Positions 56,963 to 64,000 of a DNA stretch of 64,000 nucleotides are shown in pieces (positions within the stretch are counted from its first letter, which is position 1; every line of letters begins with the position of its first letter). This DNA is from Rhizobium sp. NXC14 (GTDB lineage: Bacteria > Pseudomonadota > Alphaproteobacteria > Rhizobiales > Rhizobiaceae): assembly GCF_002117485.1 (NCBI RefSeq), contig NZ_CP021030.1, positions 1,491,001 to 1,555,000 of the forward strand, written 5' to 3'. A program made the translations under genes and the position numbers. The notes beneath the pieces were generated by a model, which had not been told where the DNA came from, made no database searches, and was given only the letters and a program-made list of their open reading frames with translations.

Positions 56963-57687
56963 GATGCGCTCCTTTCGCCTGATGCCCGGTGCAATCCGAA
57001 ATAGGCTTTGGTGACCTCGTCGCGGGTGACGGCGGCTGCCGGCCGGTCGAGGACAATGCGGCCTTCCAGCATGCAGATGACGCGGCTGGCGACGCTCATG
57101 GCGCGGCCGAGATCCTGCTCGACCAGCACGATGGTCGTTCCCGAAGTCAGCAGCGCCTGCAGCTGGGCATAGACGCGGTCGACGACCAGGGGCGAAAGCC
57201 CGAGCGAGACCTCGTCCAGGAGAAGAATATCGGGATTGCTCATCAGCGCCCGGCCGATGGCGGTCGCCTGCTGCTCCCCGCCGGAGAGGTGCCCGGTCTT
57301 CGCGTGACGGCGGGTTTTCAGGTTCGGAAAGGCGTCGAGAATGCGGTCGATGCTCCACTCGCCCTTGCGCCCGCAGCTCTTGCCGAGAAGCAGGTTCTCT
57401 TCCACCGTCATCTGCGAAAACAGGCGCCGGCCTTCCGGCACCAGGGCGATGCCCTTGGCGATCCGCTTGTGGGACGGGACGGCAGCCAGGTCTTCATCAC
57501 CGAGAAGGACTCGGCCGGAGGAGGGCAGATGGGCGCCGGCGATCGATCGGAGCAGCGTCGTCTTGCCGGCGCCGTTCGCGCCGACCAGCGCCAGCACCTC
57601 GCCCTTGGCGATATCGAAACTGACCCCGCGCACCGCCTGCAGCAGGCCGTGCCGGACGTCGAGATTCTCAATGGAAAGAAGGCTCAT
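56959..57687 (-). CDS. LivF-type ABC transporter ATPase
   Basis: The 242-residue ATPase has Walker A VGANGAGKTTLL, a canonical signature LSGGEQQATAIGRALM and Walker B ILLLDEVSLGLSP, the LivF form. It overlaps the LivG-type gene by four bases. Confidence 0.91.
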   Translation of the reverse strand: MSLLSIENLDVRHGLLQAVRGVSFDIAKGEVLALVGANGAGKTTLLRSIAGAHLPSSGRVLLGDEDLAAVPSHKRIAKGIALVPEGRRLFSQMTVEENLLLGKSCGRKGEWSIDRILDAFPNLKTRRHAKTGHLSGGEQQATAIGRALMSNPDILLLDEVSLGLSPLVVDRVYAQLQALLTSGTTIVLVEQDLGRAMSVASRVICMLEGRIVLDRPAAAVTRDEVTKAYFGLHRASGERSAS

Positions 57688-58439
57688 GCGGGCGTCCCTC
57701 CAAGATAGGCCTTGACCACTTCCGCATCGCTCATGACAGTCTTCGGTTCGCCATCGGCGATGATCCGGCCGGCATCCATGCAGATCAGCCGTTCGGCCAC
57801 CTGCAGCAGGATATGAACGATATGCTCGATCCAGACGATGCCGATACCCCGGCGGCGCAATTCCAGGATGGCTTCGACCAGTTCGCTCGCTTCGCCATCG
57901 GTCAGGCCGCCGCCGATTTCGTCGAGCAGCAGGAGCCGCGGCTGCGTGGCGAGCGCACGGGCAAGCTCCAGCCGTTTGCGATCGAGCAGGCCGAGCGTGT
58001 TGGCCTGGCGGTTGGCGACCCCGAGCATGCCGCAGAGCGACAGTGAATCCACCACCCGCTCATAGGCCTCGTCGCGGCTTGCCGCATTGCCGTGCGAGGC
58101 GGCGACGAAGACATTTTCGAAGGTCGTCATGCCGTTGAAGGGTTTGGGGATCTGATGCGTCCGCACGAGACCCGACCGGCAGCGTTCCGCCGCCGACCGG
58201 CTGGTGACGTCGGCGCCATCGAAGATGATGCTTCCCGCGCTCGGCGGGTAGGCGCCGGCGAGCACGCTGAGCAGAGTCGTCTTGCCCGCGCCGTTCGGCC
58301 CGACGATACCGACCGCCTCGCCATCGCCCATGGAGAAATCGAGATTCTCCAGCACCACAAGCGCGCCGAACCGCTTGTGGATCCCCCTGGCCGAGAGAAA
58401 AGCGTCCCCGGGCCGTCTTTGCGCTTCTTGCCTCTGCAC
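57684..58439 (-). CDS. LivG-type ABC transporter ATPase with atypical signature motif
   Basis: From a GTG at 58439 the product is 251 residues. Walker A is VGPNGAGKTTLL and Walker B is LLLLDEIGGGLTD. Where LivG normally has LSYGQQR or LSGGQ, this reads TLGLLDRKRLELARALA, so the signature serine is absent. The same form exists in some other HAAT-type transporters, so it may be a functional variant. It starts five bases after the binding-protein stop. Confidence 0.88.
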   Translation of the reverse strand: MQRQEAQRRPGDAFLSARGIHKRFGALVVLENLDFSMGDGEAVGIVGPNGAGKTTLLSVLAGAYPPSAGSIIFDGADVTSRSAAERCRSGLVRTHQIPKPFNGMTTFENVFVAASHGNAASRDEAYERVVDSLSLCGMLGVANRQANTLGLLDRKRLELARALATQPRLLLLDEIGGGLTDGEASELVEAILELRRRGIGIVWIEHIVHILLQVAERLICMDAGRIIADGEPKTVMSDAEVVKAYLGGTPA

Positions 58440-58444
58440 TGTTG

Positions 58445-59764
58445 CTATCCGTTGTAGGCGGTGAGCTTGGCGCCGACCGGAACATTGGGGTCGGTGGCGT
58501 TTTCGGTGACGACGTAGTCGAGCGCGAATTTCGAGCCCTCCGGCGCCTTCACCCACTGCGTGCCGATGATCGGCCCGGGAGAAACATTGGCAACGGGACC
58601 GCTGGTGAAGTCGACCTTGCCGGCGATCGTCGTCGTCTTCAGCGTGGCGAGCGCCTTGGCCACCGCCTCCTTGCTCTTGACGTCGGTGCTCGCCTTCAGC
58701 GCATCGAAGCCGGCGTCGAGCAGCGCCAGGCTGGCGCCGAGCTGCTGCGTCCACTGCTTGCCGCTTGCCGTTTCATAGCCGTCGGCGAGTTCGGTTCCGG
58801 AGACGCCGGTCAGCGTGGATTTGTAGGGGAAGGCCTTGTGCCAGTAGGCGGCGCTGCCGATGTTGAGGCCAAGATCGCCGAGCGCTTCGATGTCTGATGG
58901 AAAAAGGCCCGTCTTGGCGACCTGGCAGATCTTGATCTGCTGGGTCAAACCCTGCTGTGCCGCCTGACGCCAGAAGGCGGCGAAATCGGGCGGAATCGGG
59001 AAGGAGTTGAAGATCTCTACGCCTTCCTGCCGGAAAAGAGCAATCTGGGCCGAAAAGTCGGTGGTTCCGGTTTCATAGGCGCCGGGATCGACGATGGTGA
59101 AGCCCGCCTTGGCAAGTGCAGGCGCCAGATGGGTGCGGATCGCGTTGCCGTCGGCATCGTTCGGATACATGACGCCGACCTTCTTGTTGGTCTCGATCAG
59201 ATTCCACTGCGAGACATAGGCCTTGTGGAACTCTTCGACGCCGAAACCGAAATGATAGGTCCATTTGAACGGCGAGGGCGCGCCGGGCTTGGCGCCGCGG
59301 CCGAAATACCAGGCTTCCCAGGGCATCACCGTCGACAGGCAGGGAATGCCTGCCGCCTCGCAGGCATCGGCCACCGGATTGATCGTTTCGGGTGTTGAGA
59401 CGGCGAGCATCAGGTCGATCGCCTCGTTGTTGATCAGGTCCTTCGCCAGCTGGCCGGCGCGCGAGGGGTCGGATTGGGTGTCCTGGTCGAGAATCTCCAC
59501 CTTCCAGGTCTTGCCGCCAGCCTGCAGGCCGTTCGCCAGCGCCTTGCGCGCCAGGTCCAGCACATAGCCGTCGGTCTCGCCGAAGCCGCCGAGAGGGCCG
59601 GTGCGCGGGCTGATGAAGCCGACCTTCAACGTATCGCCGCCTTGGGCGAAAACCGTTCGGCCGGAAAGCGCCAGCGCCGCACTGCCTGCGGCAGCCGATG
59701 CGATGAAAGAGCGGCGGGTGAGAGTTGCCGCGTTGAGTTTGCCGTTGCGGAAAATGCCGTTCAT
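58445..59764 (-). CDS. Tat-exported substrate-binding protein of the HAAT/LivJ type
   Basis: The 439-residue protein starts after GGGAGGAACG. A twin-arginine signal is clear: TLTRRSFIASAAAGSAALAL with Arg17-Arg18 and cleavage near VFA (about residue 40). The mature part is a periplasmic-binding fold of the Leu/Ile/Val family (VGFISPRTGPLGGFGETDG). Tat export suggests folding before export. By analogy with CouP of Rhodopseudomonas palustris it could bind hydroxycinnamates. Confidence 0.9.
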   Translation of the reverse strand: MNGIFRNGKLNAATLTRRSFIASAAAGSAALALSGRTVFAQGGDTLKVGFISPRTGPLGGFGETDGYVLDLARKALANGLQAGGKTWKVEILDQDTQSDPSRAGQLAKDLINNEAIDLMLAVSTPETINPVADACEAAGIPCLSTVMPWEAWYFGRGAKPGAPSPFKWTYHFGFGVEEFHKAYVSQWNLIETNKKVGVMYPNDADGNAIRTHLAPALAKAGFTIVDPGAYETGTTDFSAQIALFRQEGVEIFNSFPIPPDFAAFWRQAAQQGLTQQIKICQVAKTGLFPSDIEALGDLGLNIGSAAYWHKAFPYKSTLTGVSGTELADGYETASGKQWTQQLGASLALLDAGFDALKASTDVKSKEAVAKALATLKTTTIAGKVDFTSGPVANVSPGPIIGTQWVKAPEGSKFALDYVVTENATDPNVPVGAKLTAYNG

Positions 59765-59829
59765 GAAATCGTTCCTCCCTCTTGATGCGGGCCTCCCGGC
59801 CCGTTTCCTGTGTTCATCCCGATCTGAAG

Positions 59830-61293
59830 TCAGATCGGGTAGTGTCGTTTTCCCGATGCCATGGTGATCCATCTGAGCTCGGTGAATTCATCGATTGCGG
59901 CCTTGCCGCCGAAGCGGCCATAGCCGCTTGATTTGACGCCCCCGAACGGCATTTGCGGCTCGTCGGAAACCGTGGCCTCGTTGATGTGGCAGATGCCGGA
60001 TTCAAGCCGCATGGCAACGGCCATCGCCGCATTGATGTCGGCGCTGAAAACCGCCGCCGAGAGCCCGTATTCATTGTCGTTGGCAACCGTCACCGCCTCG
60101 TCCACGCTGCCGACCCGGACGATCGCCGCGACCGGCCCAAAACTCTCCTCACGGTAGATGCGCATGGCAGGCGTCACGTGATCGATGACGGTTGCATCCA
60201 TCAGCGTGCCGTTGGGCCGGCCGCCGCAGACGAGCACCGCGCCCTTCTGCAGGGCATCGTCGACGAGCGACTTCACACGCCGCGCCGCTTCGGCGTTGAT
60301 CAGCGTGCCGAGCGGCGTATTGCCGTCCCCGGGATGGCCCGCAACCAGGGTTTCGGCCTTCGCCCGGAATTTGCCGACGAAATTATCGGCGATCTCGTCC
60401 ATCAGGATGATCCGCTCTGTGGACATGCAGATCTGGCCCTGGTTCATGAAGGCGCCGAAGGCGGCGGCACCCACTGCCTCGTCGAGATCGGCGTCGGCAA
60501 GAACGATGAATGGTGCCTTGCCGCCGAGTTCGAGCAGGCAGCGCTTCAGATGCCGTGCCGCGCTTTCCGCGATGATCCTGCCGACACGGGTGGAGCCGGT
60601 GAAGTTGATGCGGCGCACAGCCGGATGGGCGATCAGGGCATCCACGACGGCGGCAGCATCGCTCGGCGCATTGGAGACGACATTGACGACTCCGCTGGGA
60701 AAGCCGGCGTCACGCAGGATGTCGCCGATCAGGCCGTGGGTCTTCGGGCAGAGTTCGGAGGCTTTCAGGACGACGGTGTTGCCGCAGGAAAGCGGCATGG
60801 CGACGGCGCGGGTGCCGAGAATAATGGGCGCATTCCAGGGGGCGATGCCGACGCAGACGCCTGCCGGCTGGCGCACCGCCATGGCAAGGTTTCCGGGAAT
60901 GCCTGAGGGAATGAGCTCGCCCGAGATTTGCGTGGTCATCGCCGCCGCCTCGCGGAAAATATCGGCGCCGAGCCGGCAATTGATCGCTGCCCATTGCGTC
61001 GTGGCGCCGGTTTCGCCGGTCATGGCGGCAATCAGTTCCGGCGAACGGGCATCGAGAAGTTCGGCGGCGGCGTTGAGCAATCTGCGCCGTTCGCCGGGGC
61101 CGGTTTGCGACCAATCGGGAAAGGCGGCAGCGGCGGCATTGGCGGCCCGCGTCATGTCGGCGACGGATCCTGCCGAAGCGATCGTCGCGACATCGCCGGT
61201 CAGCGGATCGATGCGTTCGAAGGTGGCCCCCTCGGAAGCATCCATCGCGTCGTTGTTTATCATCAGCTTTGCCGAAAACACGGTTTCACCCAT
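59830..61293 (-). CDS. Aldehyde dehydrogenase (vanillin/benzaldehyde type), operon-proximal copy
   Basis: The 487-residue enzyme has the catalytic Glu in LLELGGKAPFIVLADAD and the Cys in NQGQICMSTERI, and is clearly a paralogue of the last gene of the same operon (shared MTTQISGEIIPS / MTTQISGELIPS and YGRFGGKAAI). It is the first gene of the eight-gene minus-strand operon and is divergent from an AraC-type regulator. No strong ribosome-binding site is seen, so the start at 61293 or an ATG 30 bases later is uncertain. Confidence 0.9.
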   Translation of the reverse strand: MGETVFSAKLMINNDAMDASEGATFERIDPLTGDVATIASAGSVADMTRAANAAAAAFPDWSQTGPGERRRLLNAAAELLDARSPELIAAMTGETGATTQWAAINCRLGADIFREAAAMTTQISGELIPSGIPGNLAMAVRQPAGVCVGIAPWNAPIILGTRAVAMPLSCGNTVVLKASELCPKTHGLIGDILRDAGFPSGVVNVVSNAPSDAAAVVDALIAHPAVRRINFTGSTRVGRIIAESAARHLKRCLLELGGKAPFIVLADADLDEAVGAAAFGAFMNQGQICMSTERIILMDEIADNFVGKFRAKAETLVAGHPGDGNTPLGTLINAEAARRVKSLVDDALQKGAVLVCGGRPNGTLMDATVIDHVTPAMRIYREESFGPVAAIVRVGSVDEAVTVANDNEYGLSAAVFSADINAAMAVAMRLESGICHINEATVSDEPQMPFGGVKSSGYGRFGGKAAIDEFTELRWITMASGKRHYPI

Positions 61294-61526
61294 TTGTCAC
61301 ATGCTGGCGCCAAGTGCTGACGCCGCATTATTGCCACGGGAGAAGACGAGCGGACGCGACGGCCTGATAGGCGCTTAAGCGTTCCTGCGTTGTCGGAATG
61401 CCTCCTCCCAAAGGCTGATGACGACAAGGTTACGCCGATCGATGGCGGATGGAATGCGATTTATTGGGTTAATATTGTAATTATCCGGCGATTGCAGCAC
61501 TATTTGGCAGGAGCGGAGGAGCGGGC

Positions 61527-62426
61527 TTGGCGACGGACGGAGGCATTTATCACTATGCCAGGGGCGAGTGGCACGCGCCGTCGCTGTCGCACCGGCGCAT
61601 CCGTCTGCAAAAAGGGCTGTATGCCGATTTCCATCATTTCTTGCTGCTCGGCGATGGCGCCGCCGACCTTCATTTCGACAGCGGCGAAGATCGGCCGCTG
61701 CACGGGCCGCTGCTTGCCTTCCTGCCGCCGCAGGCACGCTGCGATCTGTCGATTGCTGCCGGGAGTGCCGCCCATGTCATCGGCGCCTCGGCGCAGATCA
61801 TGGTCGACGCGATTGGCGACAAGGTGGAATCCTACTCGCTGCGCCTCCTCACCGAGCAGCGCAAGCTGGTCGAGGCACGGGATCCCTTGCTGGTGGCCGA
61901 AATGAGTCCATTGATTTCGGGCTTCGTGCGGGAACTCGGCGATCCCTCCCGGGCCTCCTGGATGGTGGTCTCGGCCTATCTCAGGCTGATCCTGATGACG
62001 CTGTGGCGCGGCAGCGACAGCGAAAGAAGCGAGCCGCGTGGGCAGGGCGAAACCGGATCGATCCTGCAGCGTTATCGCCAGCTGGTCGAGGCCGGTTTCC
62101 GCCAGCACCGGCCGATCAGCGATTATGCCGCGGAATTGGGCGTCACCGCCGACCGCCTGCATTCGATTTGTCAGAGGACGCTCGGCCGCTCGCCGATCCA
62201 GCTTCTGCACGAGCGCGTGGTGCAGGAGGCAAAGCTGAGATTGGAGCGTTCGGCCCGCAACATCCAGGAAATCTCCGACAGCCTCGGCTTTCGCGACCCG
62301 ACCTATTTCAGCCATTTCTTCAAGCGCAAAACCGGCCTTTCCCCCGCCGGCTACCGTGAGATCGCCCGTGCTTCCGCCGGCTCGGAAAACAGCATGCTTT
62401 CCTCGGGTTATGCGGACTGGCCTTAG
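61527..62426 (+). CDS. AraC-family regulator of the aromatic operon
   Basis: The TTG start with GGAGGAG upstream gives 299 residues. The C-terminal helix-turn-helix pair is present (RPISDYAAELGVTADRLHSI, then DSLGFRDPTYFSHFFKRKTG), and the N-terminal half is a cupin-like sensor. It is divergent from the aldehyde dehydrogenase operon across a 233-base gap, the expected layout for an activator of that operon. Confidence 0.9.
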   Translation: MATDGGIYHYARGEWHAPSLSHRRIRLQKGLYADFHHFLLLGDGAADLHFDSGEDRPLHGPLLAFLPPQARCDLSIAAGSAAHVIGASAQIMVDAIGDKVESYSLRLLTEQRKLVEARDPLLVAEMSPLISGFVRELGDPSRASWMVVSAYLRLILMTLWRGSDSERSEPRGQGETGSILQRYRQLVEAGFRQHRPISDYAAELGVTADRLHSICQRTLGRSPIQLLHERVVQEAKLRLERSARNIQEISDSLGFRDPTYFSHFFKRKTGLSPAGYREIARASAGSENSMLSSGYADWP

Positions 62427-62503
62427 GTTTGCGCGCATGGCATCGCCGGAGTTGCCAAGGCTCCTATGCTGCTCTGGCACGCCGGCAAAGGGCGGAGCAG
62501 GTT

Positions 62504-62989
62504 TCAGTCGCGCTTATATATCCGCTTCAGCGCAGCCAGCAGAGCATCCATTTCGTCGTGCGAAAAAAGGTCGATGAAACGCCGTTCGTGTGCATCGATC
62601 AGCTTGCGCGCCTGCGCGAGCATGGCATGTCCCGCCATCGTCAGATGCAGTTCCTGACGGCGGCGGTCCGCCGCGGAAGGGCGGCGCTCGACGAAGCCGC
62701 GAGCTGCCAGCCGGTTGACGAGAGCCATCATCGTTGCGCGGTCGGTGCCAAGCGTATTGGCCAAGTCGATCTGCGATGCGCCCGCATTGACTGCAAGGAG
62801 TTCCATCACCGCGAGCTGTTTTTGCGTCAGCGCCAGCTCTTCCATGGTTCCAGCGAAGTCACGATAGATCGCGACATGCGCCATGCGCAGGTGAAAGCCG
62901 AGGAGATCGCCAAGCCGGCCGACGTCGAGCAATGGCGTCGCCGGAGCATCCTCGCTCTCAAAATCATCCTTCGGTGGTTTTGCGGCCAT
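62504..62989 (-). CDS. MarR-family regulator of the acyl-CoA ligase
   Basis: The 161-residue protein has a winged helix (about 60-125): LTQKQLAVMELLAVNAGAS, IDLANTLGTDRATMMALVNR and RGFVERRPSAADRRRQELHL. It is divergent from the acyl-CoA ligase, with a perfect inverted repeat between them. By analogy with CouR of R. palustris it may be released from DNA by an acyl-CoA product. I chose the ATG at 62989 over an earlier TTG. Confidence 0.9.
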   Translation of the reverse strand: MAAKPPKDDFESEDAPATPLLDVGRLGDLLGFHLRMAHVAIYRDFAGTMEELALTQKQLAVMELLAVNAGASQIDLANTLGTDRATMMALVNRLAARGFVERRPSAADRRRQELHLTMAGHAMLAQARKLIDAHERRFIDLFSHDEMDALLAALKRIYKRD

Positions 62990-63129
62990 TATTCGTTCTC
63001 GCCCGGTCAAGGCGCCATAACCATCAAAATCAGCAGCTTAGTCAATATGCGCCCGAAGATTTCCCAGAGCTTGTCGGCGTAGACGGATTTGCTGCGAGCA
63101 GCCTCTTGCATCCTGCTCAAAAAATATTA

Positions 63130-63144
63130 GTATGTGTTACATAC
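63130..63144. promoter_or_regulatory. MarR operator candidate GTATGT-N3-ACATAC
   Basis: Six-base arms are exact reverse complements over the spacer GTT. It lies 43 bases before the acyl-CoA ligase start, at the -10 distance from a TTGCAT -35 box at 63106-63111, so binding would block the promoter. Short symmetrical AT-rich sites are usual for MarR proteins. Confidence 0.65.
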
Positions 63145-63186
63145 AAATTTGTCGGCCGCGGAGGAGCGGCTGGCATGGGAGGAAAA

Positions 63187-64000
63187 ATGGCGCATTCCCA
63201 TTCCGGAATGTCTTCGTTCGTCGATTGCGGACTGGTGGCGGATGATCCCATCCTTTACCGCGCCCGTGTCGCGCCGGATCGACAGGCCCTGTTCGAGATC
63301 GCCACCGGCCGGGAGCTTACCTATGCCGAGCTCGATATGCGGATCGCCCGATGCGCCGGTTTCCTCGATGTTATCCTCGGAGCACGCCAGGACGGGGCGC
63401 GGGTCGCTATGCTGGCGCGCAACTCGATCGATTCGATCGTGCTGGCTTTTGCCTGCCAGCGCGTCGGCGCCGTTTATGTGCCGCTTAACTGGCGTCTCGG
63501 CGCCGCCGAACTGCTGCCGATACTTGCCGATTGCGCGCCGGCGCTCCTGGTCCGCGACGAGGAGTTTTCGGAAGTTGTGGCAAGCCTCGCAGATGTCGAT
63601 CCTGGCATGGCGGTGATCTCCACGGCAGATGGCACGGCCGGGCTTTCGGCCCGCATCGAGGCGAGCGCCTCCGCCGATCCGGTGTCCGGAGATGCCGATC
63701 GGGCGTGCGTCCTTCTCTACACCTCGGGCACGACAGGGCAGCCGAAGGGCGTAGTCATCACCGGCCGCAATGCTTTCTTTGCCGCCATCAATTTTTCCTT
63801 CGTCGGGGAAATCGGGCCGGCTTCGGTCGCTTTGTGCGATCTGCCGTTCTTCCACACGATCGGCCTGATCGCCGTGGCCCGCACCACATTGACGCTGGGC
63901 GGTACGCTCGTCATCTCCGACCGCTTCACCCCGGCGCGCACGCTGGCCGTCTTGCGTGAGCGCGCCGTCACCCATTATTTCGCCGTGCCGCAGATCGCCC
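63187..64000 (+). CDS. Acyl-CoA ligase (AMP-forming), partial
   Basis: The ATG at 63187 follows GGGAGGAAAA. The first 271 residues are in the window. The AMP-binding signature LLYTSGTTGQPKGVV is at about 177-190, preceded by GAVYVPLNWRLGAAELLPIL; FFHTIGLI follows. In this cluster it may activate a hydroxycinnamate such as ferulate to its CoA thioester, as FerA/Fcs enzymes do, but a fatty-acid or malonate role is also possible. The C-terminal domain is beyond the window. Confidence 0.88.
   Translation, partial: MAHSHSGMSSFVDCGLVADDPILYRARVAPDRQALFEIATGRELTYAELDMRIARCAGFLDVILGARQDGARVAMLARNSIDSIVLAFACQRVGAVYVPLNWRLGAAELLPILADCAPALLVRDEEFSEVVASLADVDPGMAVISTADGTAGLSARIEASASADPVSGDADRACVLLYTSGTTGQPKGVVITGRNAFFAAINFSFVGEIGPASVALCDLPFFHTIGLIAVARTTLTLGGTLVISDRFTPARTLAVLRERAVTHYFAVPQIA

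Overview
The window reads as the chromosome of a fast-growing alphaproteobacterial plant symbiont or soil bacterium of the Rhizobium group, most like the R. leguminosarum/R. etli clade. Support comes from high-GC coding with ATG, GTG and TTG starts, PssA plus Psd phosphatidylethanolamine synthesis, the gene order rpsF-rpsR-DUF2232-rplI-dnaB-alr-radA-cvpA-purF, a fabD-fabG-acpP-fabF-mltG-yicC-gmk run, and a Rhizobium-type intergenic palindromic element. I saw no tRNA, rRNA, CRISPR array, prophage, insertion sequence or origin.

Layout. 1-10.6 kb: housekeeping and signalling genes: two HD phosphohydrolases, a GGDEF/EAL protein, an EF-hand secreted-type protein, Cu/Zn SOD, an MscS channel, a tyrosine phosphatase-HD-YgfZ overlapping operon, small exported hypotheticals, Nudix, YnfA, an SRAP peptidase and a 48-residue protein. 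10.9-17.6 kb: pssA/psd, an Atm1-type ABC exporter, a LysM protein with duplicated domains and a LOG-family enzyme. 17.6-21.5 kb: a divergent LysR regulator facing a metallo-beta-lactamase hydrolase, an alpha/beta hydrolase and a two-Gate membrane protein, an uncharacterised accessory module. 21.6-28.4 kb: rarD, cimA, a frameshifted pip, three tandem GFA-fold proteins and cysS, whose leader holds a possible Cys-containing leader peptide. 28.7-38.2 kb: GH25 lysozyme, SDR, purF, cvpA, radA, LysE, alr, and an AraC-AzlC-AzlD exporter set with a repeated 19-bp box in front of both regulator and exporter. 38.2-42.8 kb: dnaB, rplI, DUF2232, rpsR, rpsF with a strong promoter and about 215 nt of leader. 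42.8-45.8 kb: a TPR adenylate-cyclase-like protein and an aldo/keto reductase. 46-52.5 kb: fatty acid synthesis, MltG, YicC and Gmk.

52.7-64 kb: an apparent aromatic (phenylpropanoid-type) catabolic island. A minus-strand eight-gene operon runs aldehyde dehydrogenase - Tat-exported binding protein - LivG/F/H/M-type ABC transporter - coniferyl-alcohol-dehydrogenase-like SDR - second aldehyde dehydrogenase. An AraC regulator is divergent from it, followed by a MarR regulator divergent from an acyl-CoA ligase, with a perfect GTATGT-N3-ACATAC inverted repeat between them. The inferred logic is uptake of an aromatic alcohol, aldehyde or acid, stepwise oxidation to the acid, and CoA activation under MarR control.

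Most interesting: the aromatic operon with its MarR operator, the LysR/MBL/hydrolase/Gate module, the AraC-AzlCD repeated box, the possible Cys leader peptide before cysS, the triple GFA array beside a frameshifted pip, and the internally duplicated LysM protein. All assignments are by reading; no database search was run.
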